Assembly (NCBI RefSeq): GCF_002204185.1
Contig: NZ_MXPU01000018.1
Location: forward strand, 78,106-142,105
Length of the DNA: 64,000 nt
Source of the DNA: Rhizobium esperanzae
Lineage (GTDB): Bacteria > Pseudomonadota > Alphaproteobacteria > Rhizobiales > Rhizobiaceae
Direction of reading: 5' to 3'
The stretch's first letter is position 1, and the number at the start of each line of letters is the position of its first letter. Under the pieces are notes generated by a model. It did no database searches. It was not told where the DNA came from and was given only the letters and a program-made list of their open reading frames with translations. The position numbers were made by a program, and so were the translations under genes. This document shows, piece after piece, positions 8,876-19,200 of this stretch.

Positions 8876-11800
8876 TCAGGCCCTGTGCAGCCTCCAGGTC
8901 CGGATCTCAAAGGGCATGATGTCGGCGGGGCCCTTGCGCTCCATCGGCTCTTCTAGAATGTTGAGCGGCTGCGATGCGCTCCATCCGGAAGGCAGGCCGA
9001 TGGAAAGCCGGCCGCGGCGGCCCGCCGGTTCGTAGAGGCGCAGGATCAGGCCCTCGCCCTCTTCCGCCGGCTTCAGGCCTGAGAAGGCGACGGGAATACC
9101 GTCAACGGCGAGCGGGGCGAAGGTGCCGGCCAAGAGGCCGCTGGCTTCCGCCGTGACAAGCGGCTGGTTCAGGTCGAGCGCCTCGTCGAGCACCCCGCCG
9201 TCATGCCAGGCGCCCTCATGCGGCATCAGCGCATAGGTGAAGCTCTGCTCGCCTTCATCGGCCAGCGGATCGGGATAGATCGGACCGCGCACCAGGCTCA
9301 TGCCGATCACATTGCCGCGGGCGCTGTGGCCGTATTTGGCATTGTTGAGAAGCGCCACGCCGAAGCCCGGCTCGCTGAGGTCGACGAAGCGATGGGCGGC
9401 GGCCTCGAACATCGCCTGCTCCCAGGAGGTATTCGTATGCGTCGCCCGCTCAACCACGCCGAAGGCGCATTCGAAGGTCGCCTTGCGGGCCTTGACGTCG
9501 ACCGGGTTCAGGGTGCGCAGCAGGGTGCGGCGGTCGTGCCAGTCGATGGTTGTTTCGATGTCGAGCCGCTTCGAATTGGCCGTCAAGACGTAGGTCTGCG
9601 TGACACTCGAATGCCGGTAGCGGTGAACGACGCGGATTGCCGCGCGGTGCGGGCCGCTTTCGACGAGGCTGATGCTTTCGGGCGCCTCGAGCCGGACGCC
9701 CTTTTCCGCATAATCGGCGTCGACATCCCAGGCATCCCAGTTGCGCGGCTTATCGGCCGGATAGATCCAGAGCTGGTTGGCGGAGCCATCGACCGCTTCG
9801 CGGCCGCTCGCCTTGTGGATGAGACTGGCAACGGCTCCGTCCTTGCCGATGACGACCGAGAGATGATCGTTCTCGAGGCGATCGGTGCCGGCCTTCAGCC
9901 CACCCGCCGGCGTCAGTGCCTGCCTGTCGAAGACGGCGACCGACAAGGGAGCGACGATCTCGGCGGCCGAAAGCGTCGTGCCGCCGGCAAGTGTCGCGCT
10001 CACGGGCCGCGGCGCAAGTGAGGGATTGACGACGATGAGCGCGTCAGTGACCCCGCCTTTCGGCAGATTGGCCGAAAGCGCCTGCAAGGCCTTGGCCTGC
10101 TCGGCCTTGGCATGGTCGATGACGCCGCCGAGTTCCTGCTCCGCATCCTGATAGACTTCGCGGATGCTCGACCCTGGCAGGATGTCGTGGAACTCGTTCT
10201 TCAGCACTACGCGCCAATCCGCCTCCAGGCTTTTCGGCTTTTCGGCGCCGAGCATATGGGCGAGCGAAGCGAGCGTTTCGGCGGTGATCAGCGCGCGTTC
10301 GGCCTGGCGGTGCTTGCGCTTGACGCCGCTTTGCGTCGTCAGCGTGGCGCGGTGCAGTTCGAGATAGATTTCGCCGTCCCAGACGGGAAGCTTCTTCTCT
10401 GAAGCGCTGCGATGGGCCTGCTCGTAGAAGCCCTTGACCGTACCCCAGCGGGCCTGCGGAATGGCGGGAAAATCGCGCAGTTGCACTTCGCGCTCCACCA
10501 TCTCGGGCGTCACGCCGCCGCCGCCGTCGCCGTATCCGACGGCGAGAAGCGAAGCGTGATGCTGCGTCTTACCGCGGAAATTCTTCCAGGTCGGCAAGTA
10601 GCAATCGGGCTGGACGAAGCCGTTATAGCCCTGCATCGGATTGTCGAAGGTGTGGGTCAGCACCTGGCTGCCGTCGAGGCCCTTCCACCAGAAGAGATCG
10701 GAGGGGATATGGTTGGTCTCGCTCCAATTGACCTTGATGGTGAAGAAGCTGTCGATGCCGCCCTGTCTCAGGATCTGCGGCAGCGCGCCGGAGAAGCCGA
10801 AGCAATCCGGCAGCCAGCAGACGGTGTGGCGCGCGCCGAAAGTTTTTTCGAAATAACGCTGGCCGTAGAGCACCTGGCGGGCGAGGCTTTCGCCGGTCGG
10901 CATATTGGTGTCGGGCTCGACCCACATGCCGCCGACGGTTTCCCATTTGCCCTCGGCGACCTTCTTCTTGATACGCTCGAGAAGCTCGGGATCTTCTTCT
11001 TCCATCTGCGCGTAATAATGGGCGGTCGACTGATTGAAGCGGAAATCCTCGGAGCGCTCCATCAGCGACAGCGCCGTGTTGAAGGTGCGCCGCATCTTCC
11101 GCCGCGTTTCGCGATAGGGCCAGAGCCAGGCGAGATCGATATGAGCATGGCCGGTCAGCACCAGTTCGCCATTCGGTGGGAAGCGCTTCTGTAGCTCCTT
11201 CAACCGCACCGTCAGGGTCTCGAAGGCAGAAGCCGCCGAAGCGCTCTGCTCGTCGGAGAGACCAGCCGGATCGGATACAAGCTCCGGCAGCTCCCAGATC
11301 TTCTGCTGCATGACGGCGCCCGACGTGCGGGAGATGTAGGCCGCCGTATCCGACGGCCAGTCAAGGCTGCGCAAGGCCTGCTCCGCGGCGCCGAGCAGAT
11401 GCGGCACAACCTCATGCTCGCCGAGCGCGCCAATCGCCTCGGCGATCTGCTTCAGGAGAAGATGCAGGCGGTGAACGGGACCGTCGAGCCAGATCAGCCG
11501 GGCTTTGTTGAGCCTCGGAGCGCGGTTGGGCTCGCCGAAGGGAAAGCGAGCGACGCTTTCCGTCGCAATCGAGAAGCGGCGCCCTTTCACCGGGAACTCC
11601 TGGTGATAAGGATCGAGGCCGAATGTTTCGCTCTGGCCATCGGGATAGCTGAGCGTGATCAGGCTCTCGCCACCGAGATCGAGCTGCAGGCGAATATCTT
11701 CGAGCCGCCAGTTCGCCGGCGCTTCGGCGCTCGCAGCAAAATTCACGACACCGTCACGATGCGGCCAGTGCTGGTGATGGGCGATCGGCTCGCCCTCGAA

Positions 11801-11902
11801 GGTCCAGCCATCGATCGTGCTGCTATGCCGGTCCCGCCAATGCGCGAGCTCGGCGATCCGGACCTTCAGACTGTCGAGGCGTTGGGCGATGGTGAGCGGC
11901 AT
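8876..11902 (-). CDS. GH38 alpha-mannosidase
   Basis: 1008 aa. It has an N-terminal accessory region (1-240), then the GH38 catalytic barrel. Zinc ligands His and Asp lie in HAHIDLAWLWPYRE (~246), the nucleophile Asp in CWLPDCFGFS (~367), and the third-ligand His in EFHDILPGSS (~571). The middle helical domain and a C-terminal beta-sandwich complete the fold. No signal peptide is visible, so it is probably cytoplasmic and acts on short mannosides taken up from outside. It converges on the lactonase gene with 215 nt between them. Its link to the neighbouring transporter is contextual only. Confidence 0.92.
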   Translation of the reverse strand: MPLTIAQRLDSLKVRIAELAHWRDRHSSTIDGWTFEGEPIAHHQHWPHRDGVVNFAASAEAPANWRLEDIRLQLDLGGESLITLSYPDGQSETFGLDPYHQEFPVKGRRFSIATESVARFPFGEPNRAPRLNKARLIWLDGPVHRLHLLLKQIAEAIGALGEHEVVPHLLGAAEQALRSLDWPSDTAAYISRTSGAVMQQKIWELPELVSDPAGLSDEQSASAASAFETLTVRLKELQKRFPPNGELVLTGHAHIDLAWLWPYRETRRKMRRTFNTALSLMERSEDFRFNQSTAHYYAQMEEEDPELLERIKKKVAEGKWETVGGMWVEPDTNMPTGESLARQVLYGQRYFEKTFGARHTVCWLPDCFGFSGALPQILRQGGIDSFFTIKVNWSETNHIPSDLFWWKGLDGSQVLTHTFDNPMQGYNGFVQPDCYLPTWKNFRGKTQHHASLLAVGYGDGGGGVTPEMVEREVQLRDFPAIPQARWGTVKGFYEQAHRSASEKKLPVWDGEIYLELHRATLTTQSGVKRKHRQAERALITAETLASLAHMLGAEKPKSLEADWRVVLKNEFHDILPGSSIREVYQDAEQELGGVIDHAKAEQAKALQALSANLPKGGVTDALIVVNPSLAPRPVSATLAGGTTLSAAEIVAPLSVAVFDRQALTPAGGLKAGTDRLENDHLSVVIGKDGAVASLIHKASGREAVDGSANQLWIYPADKPRNWDAWDVDADYAEKGVRLEAPESISLVESGPHRAAIRVVHRYRHSSVTQTYVLTANSKRLDIETTIDWHDRRTLLRTLNPVDVKARKATFECAFGVVERATHTNTSWEQAMFEAAAHRFVDLSEPGFGVALLNNAKYGHSARGNVIGMSLVRGPIYPDPLADEGEQSFTYALMPHEGAWHDGGVLDEALDLNQPLVTAEASGLLAGTFAPLAVDGIPVAFSGLKPAEEGEGLILRLYEPAGRRGRLSIGLPSGWSASQPLNILEEPMERKGPADIMPFEIRTWRLHRA

Positions 11903-12576
11903 GGCTTATCCTGTTCAAAAATCGGCGGCGCGCGATCGAAAATCATGGCTTTGGGAGATGAAGTGATGCGATAGGATCTCGAATGCAGGCCCCTCCTCCC
12001 ATCAGGTCCTGTCGACACTTAGATTAAGTAACTTTGATTTGGCGTCAAGCCGCAAAAGATCTTCTGTCCGAGATCGCCGATCTGCTAGTCTAGCGAAACT
12101 CTTTGGCTGGGGCGGCGTTCAGGAGCCGGGATGTCTGCGCGTCCGATCAGACGAAGCCAGATCAGGCATGGTGAGGGAGTCTCCCGCCTGAGCTGGTCCA
12201 CCCGACGAGGCCCCAGCAATATTCAATCTCGACGTCAGAGAGCTGCGGAAACATGCTCACCATCAGTTGGCGCAGGCGAAATGTACACCGCGCGATCACG
12301 CGCAGGAGCGCATCGAGCCGTGGAATTGGTTGAAATGTGACTCGGAAGTCTGTTGTCCCAGCTCGGTGCTATCGGTGAAGGATTCAACATCTTTCCACTC
12401 CTAGAATCTGGGACGCGGCGGCCTGACGGTAAAGGGCCGATGCGTCAGCGGCAGGCGCTTGCCGCATGCCTACCTCCTCGCGAACAGCAGATCGCCCGGA
12501 ATCTGCTGCCGCTGCTCTCGCACGGTTTGGCGACCGCGCTTAAGCCGACGAGAACGGGTTCAAAAGTCAGCGATGA
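11903..12576. other. Gene-free stretch upstream of the alpha-mannosidase
   Basis: 674 nt without a credible gene. The first ~150 nt include an AT-rich segment near 12020-12045 that could hold the mannosidase promoter. The open frames at 12131-12340 and 12353-12676 show no recognisable domain, no good ribosome-binding site and unusual composition; I treat them as chance. Confidence 0.5.
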
Positions 12577-13038
12577 TCATGGCTTGCCGCAAGACCTTTT
12601 GACGCTGCGGAGCAACCGGCACCCCTTAGCGCCCACCCTATGTCCGCAAATTGCCAACACCGTTAGCGTGTGCTGACTATCATCTCGTGCGGTCCAGCTT
12701 ATTCTTTGGCCCTCGGATAAGCCGATAAGGGCAGTGCCTATGGGCGTCAGTACGGATATCTTTCCCTCGGAAATGTCGGCATCTTCCGGAAACACAAGCG
12801 TTACTGTGCGCTGAGTCCCGGCATCGGATTCATATTCGATCGTCGAGCCCATCCGGGCGACCTTTTCAGGGATTGAGCCGTCCGGAACCACGCGTGCGCG
12901 TTCGAGCTCAAGAAGAAGGCCATCTGAAATTTCGGGAAGGCGATCAGCCACGGCGAGCGCAAGTTTGTTCAATCGCCGGTAATCCGTGTCGCCAATTGCG
13001 ATTGGAGGCTTTCGTAGGGTCTGGCTTTGTGCTTTCAT
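12577..13038 (-). CDS. rnk: Rnk-type nucleoside diphosphate kinase regulator (GreA/GreB C-terminal fold)
   Basis: 153 aa from ATG 13038 (AGGAGAAG upstream); the frame stays open far upstream without coding character. It has a short N-terminal helical region (DYRRLNKLALAV) and a GreA/GreB C-terminal domain with VARMGSTIEYESD, VTLVFPEDADISEGKISVLT and GTALIGLSEGQRI. Family members bind RNA polymerase and influence nucleotide pools and transcription. The last ~25 residues (ICGHRVGAKGCRLL) are Cys/Arg rich and unlike the usual short tail, so a late frameshift may have replaced the native end. It lies 17 nt downstream of the PtsN-like gene, suggesting an operon. Confidence 0.8.
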   Translation of the reverse strand: MKAQSQTLRKPPIAIGDTDYRRLNKLALAVADRLPEISDGLLLELERARVVPDGSIPEKVARMGSTIEYESDAGTQRTVTLVFPEDADISEGKISVLTPIGTALIGLSEGQRISWTARDDSQHTLTVLAICGHRVGAKGCRLLRSVKRSCGKP

Positions 13039-13055
13039 TCTTTGCTTCTCCTGAT

Positions 13056-13559
13056 TCAGTTTACCGCGACCCGTGGAGCGGCGGCGGCCGGCGGTATCTG
13101 GTTGTTTGCCCACGCCTCGCCCTGCAGGATCGCAATCACCTCGTCGGGGGATCGCGCCAGCCGAAGTTCCTCTCGGAAGAGAGGCACCCGGACGAGACGA
13201 AACAGTTGGGACAGCGCCGGCAGAAACGTGTGGACCTTCGAGCGCGGCCAAAGGATTGTGAAGACAAGATCGACGGGGTCGAGGTCGGGACTTTTGAAAT
13301 TTATCGGAGGAGCCAATCGCGTAAACCAGGTCACAGGCGACGAGATGGGTTGCACGAACGCGTGTGGGACAGCGATGCCGCGGCCAATCGCGGTTGAGCC
13401 GAGCCTCTCTCGCAGCCAAATGGCGCGAAGAACCATCCGCGGGTCAAGTGCGGTTCGCCGCGCAATTTTTGCAGCGATCTTGGAGAGCGCGGAATGCTTG
13501 CCCTTGGTCACAAGGTCAAGACTCACATTTTCTGCCGGAAGGTTTTCGAACATCATCAT
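13056..13559 (-). CDS. PtsN-like PTS EIIA (nitrogen-regulatory) domain protein
   Basis: 167 aa, EIIA-Ntr/fructose fold. The phospho-accepting His is in GRGIAVPHAFV (near residue 68), and the C-terminal half (LARSPDEVIAIL) matches the family. The start is one of three tandem ATGs at 13559/13556/13553 behind AGAGGCG. The tail after residue 150 is Ala/Pro rich. EIIA-Ntr proteins regulate potassium, nitrogen or stress functions. No other PTS component is here, so this is probably an extra paralog of the chromosomal ptsN. It is likely co-transcribed with the rnk-like gene. Confidence 0.82.
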   Translation of the reverse strand: MMMFENLPAENVSLDLVTKGKHSALSKIAAKIARRTALDPRMVLRAIWLRERLGSTAIGRGIAVPHAFVQPISSPVTWFTRLAPPINFKSPDLDPVDLVFTILWPRSKVHTFLPALSQLFRLVRVPLFREELRLARSPDEVIAILQGEAWANNQIPPAAAAPRVAVN

Positions 13560-13822
13560 CGTCGCCTCTTAGCCGAGCATGCGAGCACGATCGCAGTGCA
13601 TTCACTGCATCCGGGTCTCGCATTTTGATTGAAAACTGGCTACCCGGACGCGGCGCCAGTGGAGCTCGCGTCCGGGTCAGAGGCCTGCTTTGAGGCGTTG
13701 GGGCTCTCGCCGTGTCACGACAATATTCATGATAAGTTGAACATGGGGATTGAATCGTCGAAATCAAGCTCGGCCCCCGGAACGCCTTGGCCCTGCCACA
13801 GCGTTTCATTCTGACCGATCAC

Positions 13823-14836
13823 TCAGCGGATCCGGCGGGCTGCTTCTCCTTGCCGCCCATTGCATCGAAGTTCGACGGCGACTTCTAAGGCGCACCCCTC
13901 GTCCGCCTCTGCATCATCGTGTCGGCTGCTTCTCGACGAATCTTGGTAGCCATAGAGACAAATGGCCGCTGCCAGCAGCATCAGGATCATGCCGAACATC
14001 CCCGCCGCAGACAAAGCCTCGCCAGCGATCATAACGCCGACGGCGACAGCAACGATGGGTGAGACGAACGCAAAGCTGCCCGCCCGGGCGGGTCCGATGT
14101 CACGGATAAGCTGAAGATAGATGCTGTAACCGATCAGCGATCCGAAGAGGACGAGGAACAGCCAACTCGCGACTGCCTGCCAATTCCACGGTGCCTGCAG
14201 ACTTGCGGTTGCTTCGGGCTCGAAGACCAGTGAACTCAAAAACAGACCTCCACCTCCGATGAGTGTCGTGCAGCCGGATACGAAGGTGCTGCCGTAACGG
14301 GTGATAAGCGGCCTGGCCAAGACGGATCCCCAGGCCGACGATACTGCACTCCAGCTGATCGCAAGAAGTCCAACAATGCCGGCGGTGCCGGAAAGGCTGG
14401 TAAATTCGAGTGTGGGTGAAAACAGGCATGAGAGGCCGATCATGCCGATGATCATCGCAAAGGCCCGGGCGCCACTCCAGCGTTCCTCGCCCAGCAATAT
14501 TCCGAACCCGAGAAGAGCCAGAGGCGTCAGTGACATTTCGATCACGGCGGCTGTCCCGGATGCAACGAACTGCATACCCCAAACCAGCGGACCGTAGCAG
14601 AGTGTGATCATCAACAGGCTTGCAAAGACAAGCCTGACCAAATCTTCACCGGCCGCAAACGGTATGCGACAGGACCGCAGCGACCAGCCTGAGAGCAGAA
14701 GGCCGGCGCAAAGAAACCTGGTCGCCGCGAACATCATCGGCGGCACGGTTTCGATACCGGTCTTGACGGCGATCCACGTCAGACCCCAGACGAGGCAAAG
14801 AATGAGGAACTTGATCACGTTATTGCGAGGAGACAT
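13823..14836 (-). CDS. EamA/DMT family transporter
   Basis: 337 aa with about ten transmembrane segments in two EamA repeats (roughly 5-140 and 155-295). Signature-like stretches are LVWGLTWIAVKTGIETVPPM at the start and FVSPIVAVAVGVMIAGEALS in the second repeat. The ATG at 14836 is preferred; the open frame upstream to 14926 crosses the divergent promoter. The last ~35 residues are hydrophilic. DMT proteins usually export amino acids, metabolites or drugs; the substrate is unknown. It is divergent from a CGNR regulator that probably controls it. Confidence 0.88.
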   Translation of the reverse strand: MSPRNNVIKFLILCLVWGLTWIAVKTGIETVPPMMFAATRFLCAGLLLSGWSLRSCRIPFAAGEDLVRLVFASLLMITLCYGPLVWGMQFVASGTAAVIEMSLTPLALLGFGILLGEERWSGARAFAMIIGMIGLSCLFSPTLEFTSLSGTAGIVGLLAISWSAVSSAWGSVLARPLITRYGSTFVSGCTTLIGGGGLFLSSLVFEPEATASLQAPWNWQAVASWLFLVLFGSLIGYSIYLQLIRDIGPARAGSFAFVSPIVAVAVGVMIAGEALSAAGMFGMILMLLAAAICLYGYQDSSRSSRHDDAEADEGCALEVAVELRCNGRQGEAARRIR

Positions 14837-14852
14837 AGAGGGGCCCTTGCTC

Positions 14853-14884
14853 TGTAACGAGTAAACAATATTTATACCGTTACA
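14853..14884. promoter_or_regulatory. Palindromic operator candidate between exporter and CGNR regulator
   Basis: TGTAACG and CGTTACA form perfect 7-bp arms around an AT-rich 18-nt core that itself contains GTAAA and TTTATAC half-symmetry. It sits in the 77-nt divergent intergenic region and could hold overlapping -10 elements for both genes. A binding site for the CGNR regulator is the natural guess. Confidence 0.6.
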
Positions 14885-14913
14885 ATCTGGCGACCTGCTT
14901 TTTGTTCCGAACC

Positions 14914-15525
14914 ATGGCCTCATCAATATTCGACATGCGTCTGAGCGGCGGCCATCCTGCCCTTGAACTGGTAAATACCGTCGACAGCCGCCGCGGCCGT
15001 TGGGGGCCCGATTTCCTGCGGTCGTTCGATGACGTGCTGGCGTTCGTTGAAAGGCTTCAGCTCATCGATGCAAGGGGATTGGCAAGTTTGAGGGAACGCG
15101 CAGCGGTCGATCCCGGCAAGGCAGAAGACGCTCTGGCGAATTTGATAAGGCTTAGAGAAACTATCTACACCCTATTCATTGCCGAGGATACCGATGCTCC
15201 TTATCCCGAGCCAGCATTGAGTACAGTGGTAGAAATGGCGAGAGCAGGCCGCGCAAGACAGACCCTCCTAAAGTCAAATCAGAACTTCGTCTGGGCACTC
15301 CCCTTTGACGATCTGTCCGATATTTTTCACCTATTCGCTATCGCTGCTACTGATCTATTGACCAAACGGAGCGGTCGCCGTCGCGTGCGTGAGTGCAAGG
15401 GCGATAACTGCGGTTGGCTCTTCGTTGATCGTTCAAAGGGTGGTCGGCGGCGATGGTGCTCGGAGGCAAGTTGCGGGGTACACAGCCGAGTGAAGCGTTT
15501 TCGCGCCCACGGCGACGACCGTTGA
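14914..15525 (+). CDS. CGNR zinc-finger/ABATE-domain transcriptional regulator (variant motif)
   Basis: 203 aa. The N-terminal ABATE-like region opens with SGGHPALELVNTVDSR and is helical to about residue 150. The C-terminal zinc-finger region has Cys residues in ECKGDNCGWLFVD and RRWCSEASC. The family motif CGNR is here CGVH, followed by a basic helix (SRVKRFRAHG). These proteins are thought to be DNA-binding regulators. ATG 14914 is preferred over TTG 14902. It probably controls the divergent EamA exporter through the palindrome between them. Confidence 0.85.
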   Translation: MASSIFDMRLSGGHPALELVNTVDSRRGRWGPDFLRSFDDVLAFVERLQLIDARGLASLRERAAVDPGKAEDALANLIRLRETIYTLFIAEDTDAPYPEPALSTVVEMARAGRARQTLLKSNQNFVWALPFDDLSDIFHLFAIAATDLLTKRSGRRRVRECKGDNCGWLFVDRSKGGRRRWCSEASCGVHSRVKRFRAHGDDR

Positions 15526-16273
15526 TGATGGCCGTGAGTTCATCAGTATAGGAAGCCTTGAGCGCCCCGCAGATCGGCAGATTGACGGAGGCGCGAGTGG
15601 TAAAAATCGAGCTAGCACCAGGAAGATGCTGCGGCGCCTTTCCCCGACGCGTTCGAGCATAATGCGCGCCATCTGAAGCGCGTTGAGCTCCCGTTCGGCC
15701 GGCCGACGGCGGTATCCTTGGTTCCATGCCGGTAGGCAGGCAAACGCCTTCTCACCGCCACTCTCCGGTTCCACGGCGTCGGGCCGGCGACCGGAGAAGA
15801 TGTCAAAACTCGGGATCGAGACGGTGCTGCTCTCAAGGCAGGGGCGATCTGATACTTCCGGCATAATTGATCTGGTTTAGGAAATCGGGCGAAAGGGCTA
15901 AGCAAATATACTTCGGCATAATAGCGAGGGTGCCCCAGGCAGAGTTAACCTCGCAACGGCCCTAAAAGAAACGCCCTCCCATCACGGGCCGACTTGCCGC
16001 GCCGGCGTTTTGCTTGACCGCAAGACCTTCACCCCTGCCGGCGCGGCGCCTCTTAAAGCATGAAACCGCATTGCCGAGCTTTGCTCTTCGCGGAACTGCC
16101 CTGACAACATGCGCTGGAACCTCAGTCGGAGGAAGATCCGCAGAGATGCGACCGCCTCAATAATCCGAAGCATAGGCTCGTTGACATGAGAGGAAAGTCG
16201 GTGAAGCTTGATTGGATCTGCGATGCCTGCACCTCAGATGGTATTCGGGCAGCATCGAAGCGAGCGGTGTGCC
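15526..16273. other. Gene-free or degenerate stretch
   Basis: About 750 nt. Overlapping minus-strand frames between 15347 and 15905 give short peptides without a recognisable domain; fragments such as NALQMARIMLERVGE look protein-like and could be the relic of a gene, but I cannot identify it. Nothing identifiable lies at 15906-16273, which probably holds the promoter of the giant sensor gene. Confidence 0.4.
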
Positions 16274-19200
16274 ATGGACGACACGGTCAAAGATGCGCAG
16301 AAGACCAGGAAGATGTTCGGACGGAAGCGCGCTCTCGCTTCCATCGGCCAGCAGACTTCGACTGACCTTCGGTACCACGATCCACAATCCTCCTGGAGTG
16401 ACGGCGATCGCATCTTTGCACGAGAGCTGATCCGGAGCGACAACGGCGCATCAAAAGCCGTTCTGAGGGTGCAGCTCGCAGCCGAACATCCCGGTCGAAC
16501 CAGCCTCGACAGACTGGCCCACGAATATCGCCTGAAAGACGAACTCGACCGGGAGTGGGCAGCCAAACCGCTGGATTTCAAAACCGAAAATGGTCGTACC
16601 GTGCTCGTCCTCGAAGATTGCGGCGGCGTGCCCCTTCCGCAGTTGATGGGACGGCACAGCCGTGGCATGGCCGGCGAACTCACTGTCTTTTTGCGTCTTG
16701 CCAAGGGCATTGCGGCGGCAGTCGGCAAGGCTCACGGATGCGGCCTCATTCACAGGGACATCAAGCCGGCGAATATACTGGCGGACGAGGCGGAAGGGCG
16801 AGTCCGTCTCACGGGCTTCGGAGTGGCCTCGCATCTTTCTCGTGAGCGCCAGGCCGCCGAGCCCCCTGAGGTCATTGCTGGCAGCCTCGCATATATGGCG
16901 CCCGAACAGACCGGGCGCATGAACCGATCGGCTGACTCGCGTAGTGACCTCTACGCCATCGGCATCACGCTCTACGAAATGATCACCGGCCAGTTGCCGT
17001 TCACTGCTTCGGAGCCGATGGAATGGGTGCACTGCCACGTTGCCAGGCGACCGGTGCCGCCGTCCGAGCGTGTAAGAGAGCTGCCAGGCGTTATCTCGGC
17101 AATGGTGATGAAGCTGCTCGCCAAGAACGCAGAGGAACGCTACCAGACGGCCGCCGGCCTAGAGGCGGATTTGCGACGTGCCCTCGTCGAGAGCGAGAAG
17201 TATGGGCGGATCGCAGATTTTCCGCTCGGCACGCGCGATGTGCCGGACAGACTGGTGATTCCCGAGCGGCCTTACGGTCGCGAACGCGAGATCGCCGCCC
17301 TAACCTCCGCATTCGACGGGGTCGTCGCAGGCGCTGGGCCGACGCTGGTGCTGGTTTCGGGTCATGCCGGCGTAGGCAAATCCATGGTCGTGAATGAGCT
17401 CCACCGCGCGCTCGTGCCGCCGCGTGGGCTGTTTGCCTCCGGCAAATTCGACCAGAACCAGCGTCACATTCCTTATGCGAGCGTAGCGCAGGCCCTGCAA
17501 GGCCTCGTCCGAGTGCTGCTGGGCAAGAGTGAAGCGGAACTCGCGCCCTGGCGCGCTGCTTTAACTGAGGAACTGGGCGCGAGCGGTCGGCTGATAGTAA
17601 CGCTTATTCCGGAACTTGAATCTCTCATCGGCCGACTTCCAGCGGTCGCGGATCTGCCGCCTCAGGACGCCAAACGCCGCTTTCACTTGAACATCAGGCG
17701 CCTACTGCGAGTGTTTGCCACAGCAGAACATCCGCTCACGCTGTTTCTAGACGATCTCCAATGGCTGGACGCAGCAACGCTCGATCTGCTTGAAGATTTG
17801 TGCACCCAGCAGGATATGCATCACCTGCTGCTCATTGGCGCCTATCGCGACAACGAAGTATCGTCCACCCATCCGCTGATCCGCCGGCTGACAGCGATCC
17901 GGGAGGCCGGTGCCCAAGTGCATGAAATCGTACTGACACCGCTTAGGCTCGAAGATCTGACCCGGATGGTGGCCGACGCTCTTCATTGCGGAAGCAAGCG
18001 TGCCCAGCCGCTTGCACGGCTAGTGCACAAGAAGAGCGGAGGCAATCCCTTCTTCGCGCTCCAGTTCCTGAGCACGCTGCCGGACGAAGGCCTGCTCGAA
18101 TTCAATCGCGAACAGACGCACTGGGATTGGGATCTCGATCGCATACGAGCCAAAGGCTATACCGATAACGTCGTGGATCTTATGCTAAGCAAGCTGCGGC
18201 GCCTGCCCGATACCACGCAGACTGCCCTGAACACGCTAGCATGCCTCGGCAATCACGCGGCGGTTGACACCCTGGCTATGATCAGGAGCGAAAATCACGA
18301 CGCGGTTCATGCGGCCTTTTGGGCTGCGGCGCGGGCCGGACTCGTGCTGCTTGAAGAGGGGTCATCATACCGCTTCCTGCACGATCGTGTTCAGGAGGCC
18401 GCGTATGGGCTGATCCCTGAAGATGAGCGGGCGGCATCGCATCTTTCGATTGGCCGCCTTCTGCTCATGCATACACCGCCGGAGGCACTCGAGGAGAATA
18501 TTTTCGAGATTGTCGGCCAACTCAACTGCGGCGGCGCGCTCATTGCGCCCGGTGAAGAGCGCGAGCGTCTCGCGAACTTGAACCTGCTTGCCACTCGCCG
18601 CGCCAAGGCGTCGGCTGCATACGAATCGGCGCTTGCCTATGCCCGCACGGGTGCGGCTTACCTGCCGGACGATGCCTGGGAGCGCCGATACGAACTCGCT
18701 TTCACGCTCGAACTCCACAGGGCTGAATGCGAATTCTTGACCGGCTCACCGGCGGAGGCGCAGGCCCGCCTCGCGGAACTGGCAAGCCGAGCCACCAGCC
18801 TCGCCGATCTGGCCCGCGTCACGCGCCTGCGCGTCGACCTTTTCATGAGCCTTGGTCGAAGCGATCAAGCCATCATATTCGGCCTCGACTACCTGCACCG
18901 GGTCGGCATTTCGTGGTCGTCCCACCCGACCAGGAGCCAGGTGCGCCAGGAATACGCGCGGCTTTGGCGACAACTCGGGGGCCGCCCTATCGAAGCGCTG
19001 CTTAACTCGCCCCCTATGGCGGACCCGGTCGCGCTCGCGACCATGGACGTTCTGACTTCACTTGTTACTCCGGCCCTGTTTACCAACGAGAATCTGCGCT
19101 GCCTCGTTATCGGGCGAATGGGCAACATCAGCCTTAAGCACGGCAACAGCGACACCTCGCCTTATGCCTTCACTGCTGTGGGCACGGTGCTCGGGCCCTA

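Noticed and set aside
12131..12340. Small plus-strand frame upstream of rnk
   Set aside because: No good ribosome-binding site, odd composition, no recognisable domain.
14837..14926. N-terminal extension of the EamA exporter
   Set aside because: It would cross the divergent promoter/palindrome and adds no conserved sequence.
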